A stretch of 64,000 nucleotides of DNA from contig CM075943.1 in NCBI GenBank assembly GCA_038030265.1, positions 13,206,001 to 13,270,000 of the forward strand, written 5' to 3'. Position numbers and translations under genes: made by a program. Source of the stretch: Corythucha ciliata (Eukaryota; Arthropoda; Insecta; Hemiptera; Tingidae). Position 1 is the stretch's first letter. Every line of letters begins with the position of its first letter. Positions 43,945-56,700 of the stretch are shown piece after piece. A model generated the notes under the pieces. That model was not told the DNA's origin. It saw only the letters and a program-made list of their open reading frames with translations, and did no database searches.

Positions 43945-45010
43945 AACAGTATGGCTACTTCATCCGCGAATTGAGCGGTTTTAACCTCCTCATTGGTTGG
44001 AAAGTCGCTTGCAAAGACCAGGTACAAGATAAGCCCCAGTACACTGCCTTGAGTCACGCCTGATGAAATCGCTAAGGGTTGCGAGTAAGCTTCTCCATAT
44101 TACACTGAGTAGGTACGGTTTGTCAGATAAGACTGGATAATTCTGTATACTAGAGTGCCATTGAGGTGTGGTTTCATTTTGATTAAAAGTCCGGGATGCC
44201 ACACCTTATCGAATGCCTTTTCAGTATCTAAAAGAGCCCGAGGCAGACTTTCTTTTTTTCGTAGGTGTTCTATGTAGCTGATGCGGACAGGAGTGCAGAG
44301 ATCGGAATCCAAACTGACTGTCCGGGATGATTGACTCGATGTGAGGCATAAGCCTAGATAGAAGTAGCCTTTCGAAGACCTTTGAGAGAAGACTCAGCAG
44401 GCTCACCGGTCTGTAGCTATTCGGATCCTCTCTCTTTTTACCCGGTTTGGCTATCATGGTAATGATGGCATGCTTCCACATACTTGGGTAGTGAGTTGTT
44501 CGCAGGATAGCGTTATAAATTTGAGTGAGGAACACTAGACCTCTCCGGGGAAGATTGACTAAGAGCTGTTGAACTATGAGGTCTTGTCCTGGGGCTTTCT
44601 TAGTTGGTGACTATTTAATTGCGTTATTGACCTCCCTAGGGGTGAACAGCTTAGGGAGTGGTGAGAGTTGGATCGGCTCCTCGAGGTTTTTGTTAACTTC
44701 CGAATGAAAGCAATGCTGCTGACATTGTGCTGGGATCGGCATGAACTGGGTTTGAAGGTGGATTGCAAACGTATCTGCTTTAGATTGGCAGGTGGTTTGC
44801 CATCTGCCATTTGCAAAGAGCGGGGGGGGGGCTCCACTGAATTCTTTGGTCAGTGATCGTGTTTTTTTCCATTGTGATCCATCGGAAGGGTCGAGTTGCA
44901 GGATTTTCGCTTGCACTATGTCCCCGTGGTGCTTTTTAAGGGCGATTTTAAGTTCCTCCGTCGCCTTGTTGAACGCCGTTTTGTGTGGAGGGTTACGAAT
45001 TCTTTCTATT
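43945..45010 (-). pseudogene. Jockey-like LINE reverse transcriptase relic
   Basis: On the minus strand: linker with HKTAFNKATEELKIALKKHH (about 44985-44925) continuing into LQLDPSDGSQWKKTRSLTK; FTPREVNNAIK; a stop at about 44613; KKAPGQDLI; WKHAIITMIAKPGKKREDPN and SYRPVSLLSLLSKVFERLLL (44470-44370); DSQFGFRSLHSC; a frame change near 44290; LLDTEKAFDKVWHPGLLIKM (about 44220-44160), with the first catalytic Asp replaced or shifted (DTEKAFD); SGVTQGSVLG (about 44065); and QFADEVAILL (about 43980), where the catalytic FADD reads FADE. It carries multiple lesions, so it is inactive. Confidence 0.85.
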
Positions 45011-45933
45011 TTTTAAGGAGCCAACCCCGCGAAATTCGGGTTTTTAAAGAGCCAAACTGGCAGAAATTATTTTTTTTAATCAAGTTGCTCGCTAAATTGG
45101 TATGTTGGAGACACAAACACGTAAAATTGATTATTGAAAGGGCTAAAAATCTCCGCGAAATAGTTTTTGTCGGGGACTAAACCTCGCGAAATTCGGGTTT
45201 TGAAGACCAGATAGAAAAGGGTTTGGCTATTAGGGTAGGAAGAGGGTGACACTCGCGGTAGTCCCGCCCCTGGCGCTAAATGCTCTTGCGGTCAATGCAC
45301 GCTGGAAGACCAATAGAAACATTTCTTTATTGACATTCAGACCGGCAGCGAGACCTCGTGCAATTTTGACCTCCGTGGCTCGAATGCAGACCAAGGAAAC
45401 AACATCCTGGACAGTATACAATGAACTTCGCTAACGAAAGGCTCAGAAGCTACTCAATTGCATATAGTTTCTGAAACGAGAGATCCTTCTGGTCAATGCA
45501 AGAAATTTCTCGAAATCGACTCAAAAATGTGTTACTTACAAATAATAATTGATAAAACGGGACAATAATGGCTGCGTGAATTGAGTGGCACCCCTGCATT
45601 TCACAATTTATCAGAGAGCTCCTCCTATCATGAAATAAAAACGGATTTTTAAAGCTTGTGGTCCTTTAATCCCCCCGCCCCCTTTTACGCGGTATCTATC
45701 TATTGTTATTACTCTCACGCCCTATTGAATTACACTAATTTATTCCGGTGTTGCCTGTCTTACGATTAGTTAGCACCTTGTGGATTCCTTCTTGCGGGAT
45801 AGACACGCGAAAACAATAGGATGAAAAATATCAATTAAATTAAAATAATGTAATTACATCTGTATATTCAAAATTACCATTAATTAAACATTATTATATA
45901 AATCACGCGATTTACCACTTGGGGAGAAAATCG
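45011..45933. other. Stretch without recognisable gene
   Basis: 45010-45200 carries the GCGAAATTCGGGTTTTTAAA GAGCCAA-type diverged repeat also seen near 20560-20920. The rest is anonymous and ends at the second assembly gap. Confidence 0.5.
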
Positions 45934-46433
45934 NNNNNNNNNNNNNNNNNNNNNNNNNNNNNNNNNNNNNNNNNNNNNNNNNNNNNNNNNNNNNNNNNNN
46001 NNNNNNNNNNNNNNNNNNNNNNNNNNNNNNNNNNNNNNNNNNNNNNNNNNNNNNNNNNNNNNNNNNNNNNNNNNNNNNNNNNNNNNNNNNNNNNNNNNNN
46101 NNNNNNNNNNNNNNNNNNNNNNNNNNNNNNNNNNNNNNNNNNNNNNNNNNNNNNNNNNNNNNNNNNNNNNNNNNNNNNNNNNNNNNNNNNNNNNNNNNNN
46201 NNNNNNNNNNNNNNNNNNNNNNNNNNNNNNNNNNNNNNNNNNNNNNNNNNNNNNNNNNNNNNNNNNNNNNNNNNNNNNNNNNNNNNNNNNNNNNNNNNNN
46301 NNNNNNNNNNNNNNNNNNNNNNNNNNNNNNNNNNNNNNNNNNNNNNNNNNNNNNNNNNNNNNNNNNNNNNNNNNNNNNNNNNNNNNNNNNNNNNNNNNNN
46401 NNNNNNNNNNNNNNNNNNNNNNNNNNNNNNNNN
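45934..46433. other. Assembly gap (500 N)
   Basis: Exactly 500 unknown bases, true length unknown. Confidence 0.99.
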
Positions 46434-47279
46434 TAGAATCGGCTGATACCGACGACCATGACGTGAAATATTTCACGTGATTCATTTCTGGACCGTTTAA
46501 GGCGCAGTATTTTTCTGTTAAAACGCTTCGGGGTAGGGGGGGGGGGGTAAAATATCTCGTCTGCCTCAGAACAGAACCTTTCACCCTAATACTTGAGAAT
46601 GTGCAATCCCTCGTTAGATTTTGGGAGGTGCTTTTGATTATGTTTATACGAAAGTGGACCTCGTGACTTCAAGGGAGGGGAGGGGCCATGGCTCGTGTAG
46701 CCCCTCTTTGGATCCGCCGACTGGTTCACAAAGCAAAATTTAGAAAATCCGCTAATTCGTAACTCGTGGCTACAATGGAGATAAAATGCTAATCCGTATA
46801 AGAAATAATGAAAAACGATAAATTGAAGAAAAGAAAAAAGAAAAAACCCGTTACGGCCAAACTGATAATTCCCATCTAAAACCTATACATATAAATAAAA
46901 CTTATAAGAAAAGAAGCTGCTACTCATTCGCTGCTGAAACGGATTTTAACCATAAAAATAATAGCGGATCATCACGGCTAAAATTAATGAAAAGTTGTAA
47001 TTCGCAAATGAAATTGACTAAAAGCTCTTAGGTCACGGCAAAAATTCGGAAAAATGGCTAATTTTCGGCTAAAATTTATAAAATGCCAATATGCGGTTCC
47101 TATAGAGGCAATTCTGTGGCTAAAACTCGCAGAATAAAAGAAAGATTAAAAAAAAAAAGAATTTATGGTGGAACCCCCCCCCCCCTAATATGAAACCCTA
47201 GATTTACCCCTGGAAGTCCTCAATATGGTATAGTCCTGGCTCCGCGATATCTTGATTGATCCTGATTTATCGCATTTCC
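46434..47279 (-). repeat. Anonymous flank with an inverted degenerate ~30-bp repeat block (46730-47120)
   Basis: 46730-47120 carries the 30-bp class repeat in the opposite orientation (CGCTAATTCG, GGCTAAAATT). The rest shows only homopolymer runs (C11 near 47170). Confidence 0.55.
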
Positions 47280-49132
47280 ATGACATACGGGCCATGGGCC
47301 AAACGATTTTTAGGGCCTAGTTGAGGTGAAATACATTAATGCTGTAGTTATAATTTTTTTTTTTTTTTATGATTGCATGCTCAATGTGAAAATAAAACGT
47401 TCTAAACATTTTTTTCATGATATTGTCAACTGTCAACAACAGTTTTTATTCTTTCGTTTACTCGTTGACTGTATGTCACGAACGTCCGTTTCGTTGTTCG
47501 GTTGGCGAAAAAAAAAATGGTATTTCGTATAACCAGGGTGCGTGAGAAAAAGGTTGATGGTATATAGGGAAAGAGGGACTAAAGGAAGACCGGAAAAGTC
47601 GACATCTCATTCCACTGTCATCTCCCTCTCTCCCTTCAGTTCTAAATGTTATGGTGAGTTGAACCCCGCACTCTATTTTTTTTTTTTTTTACCGGTACCC
47701 ACCCTCTCAGAATTTTTAGGCTGGGTAAATCTGTAAAATCATGCGGAATGAGAGTGAAGTCTGGTAAAAAAGGGTTTTGTTGAGAGGGATGACGGGAGTG
47801 GGGATTGAATGGGATGAGGGGTGATGTAAAGGAAAACGATGCATGAGTTTTAGGGAGTGAGAAGAATGGCTTTATATTTGGTTACGAATGGGGGGTGGTG
47901 GAGATGGATATGTGAGCTGTGTGTCTCTCTCTTTCCTCGTTTTGACCCAGGCCCAGCTGTTGAATGGGAAAGTCGAGTATAAATCAATCCAATCCCCCTC
48001 CCCTCATCATGTCCTTCACTTACTTCTCACTCTGTAAGCCTTTACACAACTGCCATTCCAAGCCTTGTCCCTTTTCCAACTGTACCACCTACGGAAAATG
48101 GCTGGATCAAGAACGCGCATAAGCCCAGGGGTTTTGGTTTGGCCTTATGGAGTTGAAACGGTCGACATGTTGGGATATCCTAGAAAAAAAATCCTTTGGA
48201 ATCATTCGGTTGTTTTAGATTGTTCTAAATCCTTCAAAAAAAGTCCGCAACAATTTTTTTTCCCCTAACCTTGCTTTCCCTTATATTCAATTTATAGTAA
48301 TCCATCTGTTGACTCTTATTTCTGAGTACAACGCCCAGGTCTAATTAACAACCCTCTTTTTTTTGTTGTTTCGAGTGAGACTGATGATCCCCTCCACGTC
48401 CTTCGTACCCAATCCCCGCGAGAAGGTTAACAGGGTTAAGAGTAATGCAGACTCATTTACTTTTCCAGAAAAGCCGTGGCACAGGTTGTAACCACCTGGT
48501 GGCTGCTGGAAAACCTCCGGATTGTTGCCACACCGCAAGAGTTTGGTTAGGAGTGAAATACAGTAGAAAGGAAGGGGAAGGGGAATAAAATTAGGTTGGA
48601 TCCCTACGCACACGTATTATAACGAAAAAAAAAACAATCTCGTTCGCTATACTTGGAAAGATTGAAAGAAATAATAAGAGACGGTGAACACAGTGTGAGA
48701 CGGGGTGGGCTTAGACCTTATTGGCTTCCTTTTGTTGCTCAAATAAACCTCATCCGAGGCAATTATAACTCTATTTTAACCTGAACACACACAACCCCAG
48801 TTATGGAACCAGCCAGAAAGCCCTCTCGCTCTTTTCTCATCCACTTCTTCCCACTTGAGCACCTCTACTTCAATTACGAATTTTGATTTTTTTTTTTTTT
48901 TTCCAATTTATACGCCATCTTTGTGGGAGAACGCTATAAAGTTATGAAAGAGAAAATTAATGAAATTCAAACAGCGTTGTAATTAGAATTATACCACTTC
49001 ACAAAAAACAAAGTGGATATTTAATTAAAAAAATAAGATTCAATTTTAAAGGTTTTCTCTGAAAATACGGAGAAATAAAAAGTCAAAAGCCTTGGCTTGT
49101 AAAACTCAGACAAGCATCATTGGTTATGGTTG

Positions 49133-49416
49133 CGCGCCTCGATGGTGTAATGTATACAATGCTCGCCTCGCAACCCAGCGGGCCTGGGTTCGAATCCAGC
49201 TATTGCCCATTACACTATAAAGCTGCGGCGAGCTGTGACACGGCTCACTCAGCTTCGTGTGGGCGTTCACGGCGGTGCGCGTATGACAAACCGCGCATCG
49301 ACTGAAACGCCCGCGTAGTGCGGGTGTGAAGTGCACAGCTGATGGATTCTCAGGCTATGGTGTAGGAGCCGCGTAAGAGCTTAGGCGCCAGCGGACTCGG
49401 TATACCCGAGTCCGTA

Positions 49417-49468
<52 letters not shown>
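49133..49468 (+). mobile_element. tRNA-derived SINE, copy B
   Basis: The same insertion as at 3034-3324, with a 47-nt poly-A tail (49422-49468) where copy A has 16. It keeps a hairpin GGACTCGGTATACCCGAGTCC near the 3' end; copy A has lost one arm. Confidence 0.85.
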
Positions 49469-49471
<3 letters not shown>

Positions 49472-50017
49472 GTTATGTTGTGAGAGAGGGGGGTTGGTAA
49501 CCGTCGAATGTAGAGTTGCCAGATTTCCGGTTTTCGCCCAGAGTCTCCGAGCCTGGTTCGTGTTGAACCTTGGACGAGTAAGGATTCCGTCATGACCGAG
49601 CACCTTACATCATTTCATTACATTATTCATTACATCATTCATTTCATTTGTCTTTACAAGGAATCTCTAATTTAATTTATTTTTTTTTGTGCTTTCCTGT
49701 CGTATCCAAACAAATGTAACCAATGCGACAAGTTCATTTTTATTTTAAAAAGAAAACATATTTTTATGATTATTCAGTTGTACAATAAAACAATAAAAAT
49801 CAACCTAATTCTTATTTGGCAATCGTACTTATTTCGTGAGATACAACATTTCCCCAAGCACAGTATCAATTAACGTGCTCTTCCACCTCCACGATGGGCG
49901 AAGAGACGGATGGTGATGGAGGGGGGAATTCCCAGTTTTCGGAGGTATGGACGTGGTTGACTCAAATGTCATAGGAAAAATAAATAACGAGAGAGCTTAA
50001 TTATTATTTCACCAAGA

Positions 50018-50851
50018 GGATTCCGGGCCGTTCAAAATTTATCTAGAAAGCCTGAATGCGGAAAAAGGGGGTGCGGGGCGTATATACATCCTATGTCGAT
50101 TGGAAAAATGATCTTTGATTCCTTACCCGAGGTTTCAGATAATGTTATTTCTACGTATCTGCAAATAAGTTGGTAGGAAACGAGGTATTCCAAAATAAAG
50201 GGTTCAAAACTTATATCCCGGGTTTCTTAGTGCAACGCCGAGGAATAATTAGAGGTGTGGATAATGCAGTGAGCGAAGAAGAAATTAAGAAAGTGATCCG
50301 CAGGAAACAATTTGGAAATTTTTTCAGTAAAAAGTTTGAACCGTCGGAAAGAGGATTCTTCCGGTAAAAGCGTACTGACCCCAACTTTTTCTGTTTCATT
50401 CAATATTAAGGGACAGACTCTGCCCCCCTACGTCCTTATTCATTACGTAGTTTGCAAAGTGGATCCCTTCATCCACAGAGTCGTGCAATGCAATAAATGC
50501 TTGCGTTACGGTCATTACCAAGACCAATGTAAAGGTGCGGTAAGGTGCAGCAAGTGCGGAGAAGCCCATGATTTAAGTAAATGTAACGCGGAAGATAAAA
50601 GTTGCGTTCATTGCAAAGTCACACATCTCGCTACTGAAAGGAATAATTGTCCACAATTCTTAAAAGAAAAAAACATTAAACAAATCATGAGCGAAAGCAA
50701 TGTCTCATACCGTGAAGCTAAATCCGCTTTGAACGGCCAATCATTTGCGGCAAATCTGAGGCCTCCGCCCATTAATAATTTATCTTCTTTTCCCACTCCC
50801 GCCTGCTTCTTCAAGCTCTTTTCCGAGAACCTTCAAACGCGCACGAGATAA
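50018..50851 (+). pseudogene. LINE ORF1 relic, copy B
   Basis: Twin of 3911-4744 with the same stop and frame changes and the same three zinc knuckles. Small coding differences occur (for example Gly for Asp after the first knuckle, and Ala-Ala for Gly-Ser in the tail). It is a relic. Confidence 0.85.
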
Positions 50852-51169
50852 TACCACCTACATCAGTAGCAACCCCACAAATAAATTCAACAACAAAAAA
50901 TATTACTGGCGGTCTAATCCAATTTAACCCCCTCCCCGACCCCGAATTGAAAATTCAGCTTGACCATGCTGAATGATTCTTTTAAGTCCGAGTTGGAAGT
51001 AATTACGAATAATTTACTCAAAAAAGTCGGTATGACAGACAATAGAATTTCGCGTGAGGATACTCAACTAATTGTGTCCCAAACCATTCAGTCTATCACG
51101 GATAAACACTCAAATTTTCTATAAGCGGCTTCTCTCACCCTCGGTGGGCACGTGCCGCGTATTAGCAAT

Positions 51170-51838
51170 TTCCTCAATTTTTAGGCTTAAAATTAACCTT
51201 TCTCTTATTTTTCACCATGCTGATTATTTTATTTTCTAAATACTACCCGCAAAATAGCGGTTTTACAACCGCATTAGTGATTTCATTATAACTTTTATAG
51301 GTATAGATTATTGCTTCTTTTCAGTTCTAGCCGTGAATTAGCGTATTTTTTAACATTGTACTCTAGCCATGCATGAATCTGCCATTTTTCTGAATTTTTG
51401 CCGCAAAAATGCTATCAGAATGTGCGAATTTATATTATAGATTTTTTTTCCTTTTTTTCAAACCAAAAAATTAACACCTATCCATCCATTTCTGTCAACA
51501 AATTATTATCTTTAAATTATAAATTTCACGACACTTAATTCGAGAATTAGTGATGTTTCTCAATTTTAGCAGTGAATTTTCGCTTTTTCTAAATTTTAGC
51601 AGCGTGGTAGCGTTTCCAACCCGTGCATTACCTACCGAGTTTTGTCCAGTTTTGCCAAGAATTGGCGTTTGACTCAATTTAAGCTGCAAATTAGCTTTTT
51701 TTGCATTTTTAACTGAGAATTAGCACTTTTCCTCAATTTGAACTGAAAATTAACGTTTTTCTTAATTTTTGCGGCACTAATTGGCAATTTTTTCATTTTT
51801 TGCCGCGAATCAGTGATTTTCTTTATTTTGTGTCCGTG
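51170..51838 (+). repeat. Degenerate ~30-bp repeat array, copy B (first part)
   Basis: Counterpart of 5040-5735. It continues at 59355-59770 beyond the retroelement. Confidence 0.8.
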
Positions 51839-52047
51839 AGTTAAATGAGTTCGCTCGCGAAAACGGTTTTTAAAAAGAAAACTTTATTTTTTTCAACACA
51901 AAGACACAACTTTACATTACGCGTTACTTCTATCGACTAACTTACTTTCTATTTTCTTTAGCTATTTATCCCTCTTTAATTAGCTGATCTAGTCATTTCG
52001 CACGGGTTTCCTATTCTAATAAGAGCAGGGGATTTTCTCTCATAACT
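51839..52047 (-). repeat. 3' LTR of the errantivirus-like element (209 bp)
   Basis: Identical by eye to 59146-59354. It is short for this group. On the minus strand it contains a TATA-like GGGATAAATAGC and an AATAAA (complement at 51883-51888) for 3' processing. Confidence 0.95.
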
Positions 52048-52057
52048 CCTCCCTCCT
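52048..52057 (-). promoter_or_regulatory. Polypurine tract
   Basis: On the minus strand AAGGAGGGAGG directly abuts the 3' LTR (AGTTATGAG...), the standard plus-strand primer position. Confidence 0.85.
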
Positions 52058-52076
52058 TAAGTTTTTGGGCATGTCC

Positions 52077-53708
52077 TCATGTCAGGAAGCTACATTTTGG
52101 TATCGGTGGGTCATCGTTTGTTTCTTGTAAGGGATTTATTGGTTTTTTCTTTATACAATTAAAATTGTTCTTTATACAATTAAAAATGAGGTTTCGAAAT
52201 TTAAGAAGGAAATAAATGAATACAATGCAAAGGGACGAAACATAAATGGTGTAAATTATTGGTATGTGATCAATGGGGTCTGAATTTTCGAGTTCTTCTA
52301 ATGGGTTCATTCGAATATTAATATAATGGACGTCTTCAAAAGTTAGGTTAGGTAGTTTTGATGCAATTAATGATTTTAATTCGAAGTGAGGAGTTTCAAC
52401 ATATTGATGAATTATCTTACTAGCGTCGTTCAGTTCTTCGCCACGTTCTACATTTAAAAGTGTAGTTTTCTTGAGATTTATCGTAAAGTTAGTAACGTTA
52501 TTATGAGCAATCAATGTAGGAATATCATAGGTAAGGTATTGGTTAATTATCGGCACATATTTAACAAATGGTTTGGGTCTAGATATAGGATACATTTTAC
52601 ATTTAAGGTTGGTATTACTTTTCATTAAATTGTCTATACAAGCGTTGTTTATTTCTGAGATATTTGTGCAATAATAGTTTTCTAAAATCAGTTTACAATT
52701 TCCCGTGAGGAGTTTATCTGTCTTGACTATAAAAGGGGGATGGGCCATGATAGTTTGCATTTTTGAATCAAATTCAAAGGGATACGAAAGTAGGAAGTAT
52801 GAATCAGTTAGTGGCACATCTAATGGCAATTGGACAAAGTAGTATAAATTTTGGGAAGTAATGGAACAGTGGACTTTACCAGTTTGCCATAATATTTCAG
52901 GTAACTTGGAAATTATTTTAATTTGACGGTTATTTTCTTGAATGTTTAGTAGTTCTTGTTCAGAGATTATGCTATGGTGTATTATATTCAATCTACAAAA
53001 TTCTATAGACGTATCAATATCATTAATTTTAAGTGTTAGCAAAGCGATGGTTAGGTATAAAAGCATAAAATGTTGATTATTTTCAACTACACTACCTAAG
53101 TTGGAATCTAGGATTTTCTTAATTTTTACATTATTATTCCTAATGGCTAAAATATCTTTATTAAAAGAGTCGATAAGTTTTTTATTTACAGATAGCTCGT
53201 TCTCAACATTATGTTCAAGATGGAGGTTATTTAGTTCAAGCTTATGAATTAATTCGTCATACTGTTTTTTGTCGTTGGCATCTAAATTTCCCGTGATCCA
53301 GGAGATCGCGGTTCCTAAAGCATTGAATAGGCCTCTTTTTTTTCTGTTGGAGTGGGCGGTATTAGAAACGATATGGTTTAACTTATCTTGAGCGTACTCT
53401 ACGTGGGACTTTAACAAATTTTGTTGGGCTACGAGCGTCTGCTCTTTCAATACATCAACATATGATTCTCTAATTGAGTTATTAACTGTTATCGTTGTAT
53501 TAAGGGTCTGAGAAATAAAGTTTAATTCTTCTTGAAGAGAAGTTAGATTGATTGAGTGAACGTAGGTGAAATAATCTTTTAAAATATAAGAATTTTGAAT
53601 TTTAATGGGTAAAACTCCTGGTCCATGAGATAGGTCAGTAATTTTAAACGCTTGAACTTGTTCCTGGCTGAGGAGAATCACGATTACGAGATTCATTAGG
53701 GTCTTCAT
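52077..53708 (-). CDS. env: Errantivirus envelope (Env, F-protein-like)
   Basis: 543 codons. A signal peptide (residues 1-20: a short positive start, then a hydrophobic core) precedes a surface part. A furin site RKKR is at 122-125, directly followed by GLFNALGTAISWITGNLD, the conserved fusion-peptide region of gypsy Env and baculovirus F-like proteins. A long helical region with many Asn follows, and near the C-terminus a membrane segment (about 484-506: YTIYVSSLCIVFIYFLL) and a ~37-residue cytoplasmic tail. Several NxT/NxS sites are visible. It overlaps the end of pol by 65 nt in another frame. A 3' splice acceptor (TTTTATTTCAG, ending 53716) lies 8 nt before the ATG, supporting expression from a spliced mRNA. 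The frame is intact. Confidence 0.95.
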   Translation of the reverse strand: MKTLMNLVIVILLSQEQVQAFKITDLSHGPGVLPIKIQNSYILKDYFTYVHSINLTSLQEELNFISQTLNTTITVNNSIRESYVDVLKEQTLVAQQNLLKSHVEYAQDKLNHIVSNTAHSNRKKRGLFNALGTAISWITGNLDANDKKQYDELIHKLELNNLHLEHNVENELSVNKKLIDSFNKDILAIRNNNVKIKKILDSNLGSVVENNQHFMLLYLTIALLTLKINDIDTSIEFCRLNIIHHSIISEQELLNIQENNRQIKIISKLPEILWQTGKVHCSITSQNLYYFVQLPLDVPLTDSYFLLSYPFEFDSKMQTIMAHPPFIVKTDKLLTGNCKLILENYYCTNISEINNACIDNLMKSNTNLKCKMYPISRPKPFVKYVPIINQYLTYDIPTLIAHNNVTNFTINLKKTTLLNVERGEELNDASKIIHQYVETPHFELKSLIASKLPNLTFEDVHYINIRMNPLEELENSDPIDHIPIIYTIYVSSLCIVFIYFLLKFRNLIFNCIKNNFNCIKKKPINPLQETNDDPPIPKCSFLT

Positions 53709-56700
53709 TTTTGCTCTGAAATAAAATATTTTGGTCGGTATGTTGTTCCCATTTTCTTGGTCTTTTAATTTGGTTTGGATGAACTTTACCCTTTTTCTTG
53801 CCTATCTTTATTTCATTCTCTTCTTTACTGTAATGTGCTTTCTTATACTTATTTTTTGCCTTATTCCTAACGTAAGTTTTGATATATACGTCACCTTCGG
53901 GAATATCAATTTTTTCACGAGTTTTATTAAGTAGAGAGGTTCTGTCTTCCTTCTCTTTTTCAATAATTTCTTTTATCGCTTTGTTAATAAGATGTCTTTC
54001 TTTATGGAATTCGTTAGTTTTCTGTTCCATTATAAATTTTGTGTTAGGTTCGGTGGGGTTAGTTATGCCAAACGTTATTTCGTTAGGGGTGAGTTTTAGA
54101 GTGGAGTTAGGGGTATTATTATATGCGTTGAGGGCTAGGTGTATTAAATTTGTCATGGATATGTCTTTGTTTTCGGTTCTTATAATATTCATTATTTCTA
54201 TAAGAGTGGAGTGTGCTCTATTAATTAATCCGTTTGAGTTGTGATAATTAGGTGTTGTTAGATAGAGGTTAGTGTTATTGTATTCGAGAAAATTTTTAAC
54301 AGTGTTATTTACAAATTCGGCTCCATTGTCTGCTTGAATTTCTAGGGGCGCCGGGAAAGTACCGAAATATACCTTCAATTTATTAACTATTTCAACTGCA
54401 TTTTTGTTGTTGAGTTTATATGCAAATAATTTTTTTGAGAAGCAATCAATCAGGGTTAATAAGAGAGCGTTGTTATAAAAAAGAATATCCATTTGCAATT
54501 TTTCGAATGGCTTATCTGGAGTGGGGGTTATTTTGAATTCTGGTTTGGGGGGTTTTCTGTCATATTTGACTTGTTTACAGGTGCTGCAGTTATTTATGAA
54601 TTTAGTTATTTCTGTTAGCATTCCAGGCCAATAATACTTTTTCTTCAGATTGAGGTACACATCATTGATTCCTCTGTGACAGGTTTTTCCGCAGTGTTGA
54701 TTGGTAATTAGTTCTATTCGATCTTCTTTTTCTTCTACATCGATATTTAGTTTCTTGTATCGTTTTATTTTTACCGAAGGGATTTTATTCTCGATTATGG
54801 ATTGAAGTTTTAAGAATATTTGATCAAGAATTTCATTTTCTATAGTTTGTTGATCAGAGCAGAAAACTCCGTATGTTTTATTGGGGTCTAAGAATTCTAA
54901 GCAGTGTTTTTCGAGGTCATTAGCGTATGGCCAAGAGACATTCCAAATAAATCTTTTTTTCGTTGAATCAAAGAGGCTGAGGGTTTTATGTATTTCGGGG
55001 TTTCCTCTTTGGATAAGAATTTGGTGTTTTTCTAAATTAATGCATTTCGTTGGGTCATCGATCAAAACTATATTGCCAGTAGAACTTAATTGGGAGTGAA
55101 TGGTTACTAAGCTGTTGTTGTCGTCATTATCATTGTTGTTCAGAAATGTTTCTAACTCATCTATATTTGATAGGTCGGGGGAATTAGTAGAATTTAAAAA
55201 GTTGTCAATTACTTCATCAGGGTTTACTTCATTTTCCATCGCATTAATTTCATGAGGGGGGTTTCGGGAAAGGGCATCAGCTACGTCGTTATTTTTTCCT
55301 TTTATATGTTTGATTGTAAAATTATAATCCGATAGCTGGCATTTCCATCTAAAAATTTTACCGTGGGGATCCTTCATGTTCGCTAGATACTGCAAGGGTT
55401 TATGGTCGGTATTTATGGTGAAATGTTGACCGTACAGGTAAGGTCGGAAGTGTTTACAGGACCATACAATTGCCAATAATTCCTTTTCAATAGTGCTAAG
55501 CTGTTCTTCATGTTTATTAAGAGTTCGTGAAGCGAAAGCAATGGGAAGATCTTTATTGTCGAAATTTTGGGATAAGACTGCGCCAATCGCGTAGTTTGAA
55601 GCATCAGTTGTTAACATGAATTCTTTACTGAAGTCAGGGAACTGTAAGATGGGACTATTTTGTAATACATTCTTTAGTTCGTCAACGGCTCGAATATAGT
55701 CGGGGTTTTGGTAATCGGGATCACTTTCTTTTTTCAATAAATTGGTGATTGGTTTAGCAATTTTTGCATAATTTTTTATCATCTTCCTGTAGTACCCTGT
55801 TAAACCTAGAAATTGTTTAATTTGCTTTTGCGATCGTGGAATAGGGAAATTCCTTACGGCGGTCAATTTTTCTGGATTTGGGGATATTCCCTTTTCAGAT
55901 ATGACATGGCCTAAATACAAGAGTTCTTTTTTACAAAATTCGGTTTTGTCCAACTGTATTTTTAAATTATGTTTCTTTAATAGTTCAAAGGTGGTTTTTA
56001 AATGTTTTAGGTGTTCCTCCAGATTGTCTGAAAATACTATAATATCGTCCATATACACTAAGGTGTTGGGGATGTTAGAAAAAATTAAATTCATCGCACG
56101 CTGAAAAGTGGGCGGGGCATTTTTTAACCCAAATGGCATTCGAAGAAACTCATAATGACCTTCTTCGGTGCTGAAAGCTGTTTTTGAAATTGATTCTTCG
56201 GACATTTCGATCTGATGGAATCCGGACGTTAAATCTAGAGCGCTAAAGTACGTCGCTCTTCCGATCTTTCCTAATAGGTCTTCGATGTTGGGCAATGGGA
56301 ATCTATCGTCAGTTGTGTTGTCATTTAATTTTCGATAATCGATCACCATTCTTATTTTTCGTTTACCTGAAGCGTCAGGCTTCTTAGGGACAACCCAAAT
56401 TGGGGAGTTATAGGGGGAGTTCGAATGACGAATTATTTTGTTTTCTAGCAATTTGTTGATTTCTTTTCTTACATCTTCTTTGTAAATTTGGGGGTACCGA
56501 TAGTTTCTGGAATAAATTGGAACTTCGTTTTTTGTATAAATGGTGTGTTTCAAGAGGTTGGTGGCACTGAGGTTTTCGTTTTCATCTTTAATTATTTCGG
56601 GATAATTTTGAATAAGGTTCACAATTTTAAATTTTTCTTCTTCATTTAAGTGACTTAAACGCAACTGTTTTTCGATTCGGTTCCTGTCTAGTAATTTTGT

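Larger units (their letters stand above)
47280..51838. repeat. Copy B of the 6.6-kb repeat, left part
   Basis: Collinear with 1174 to about 5730. Differences include longer poly-A after the SINE, a 14-bp hairpin arm kept in the SINE, replacement of the segment around 49610-49650, and single-base changes. It ends at the errantivirus insertion, where the target reads CGTG against CGCG in copy A. Confidence 0.92.
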
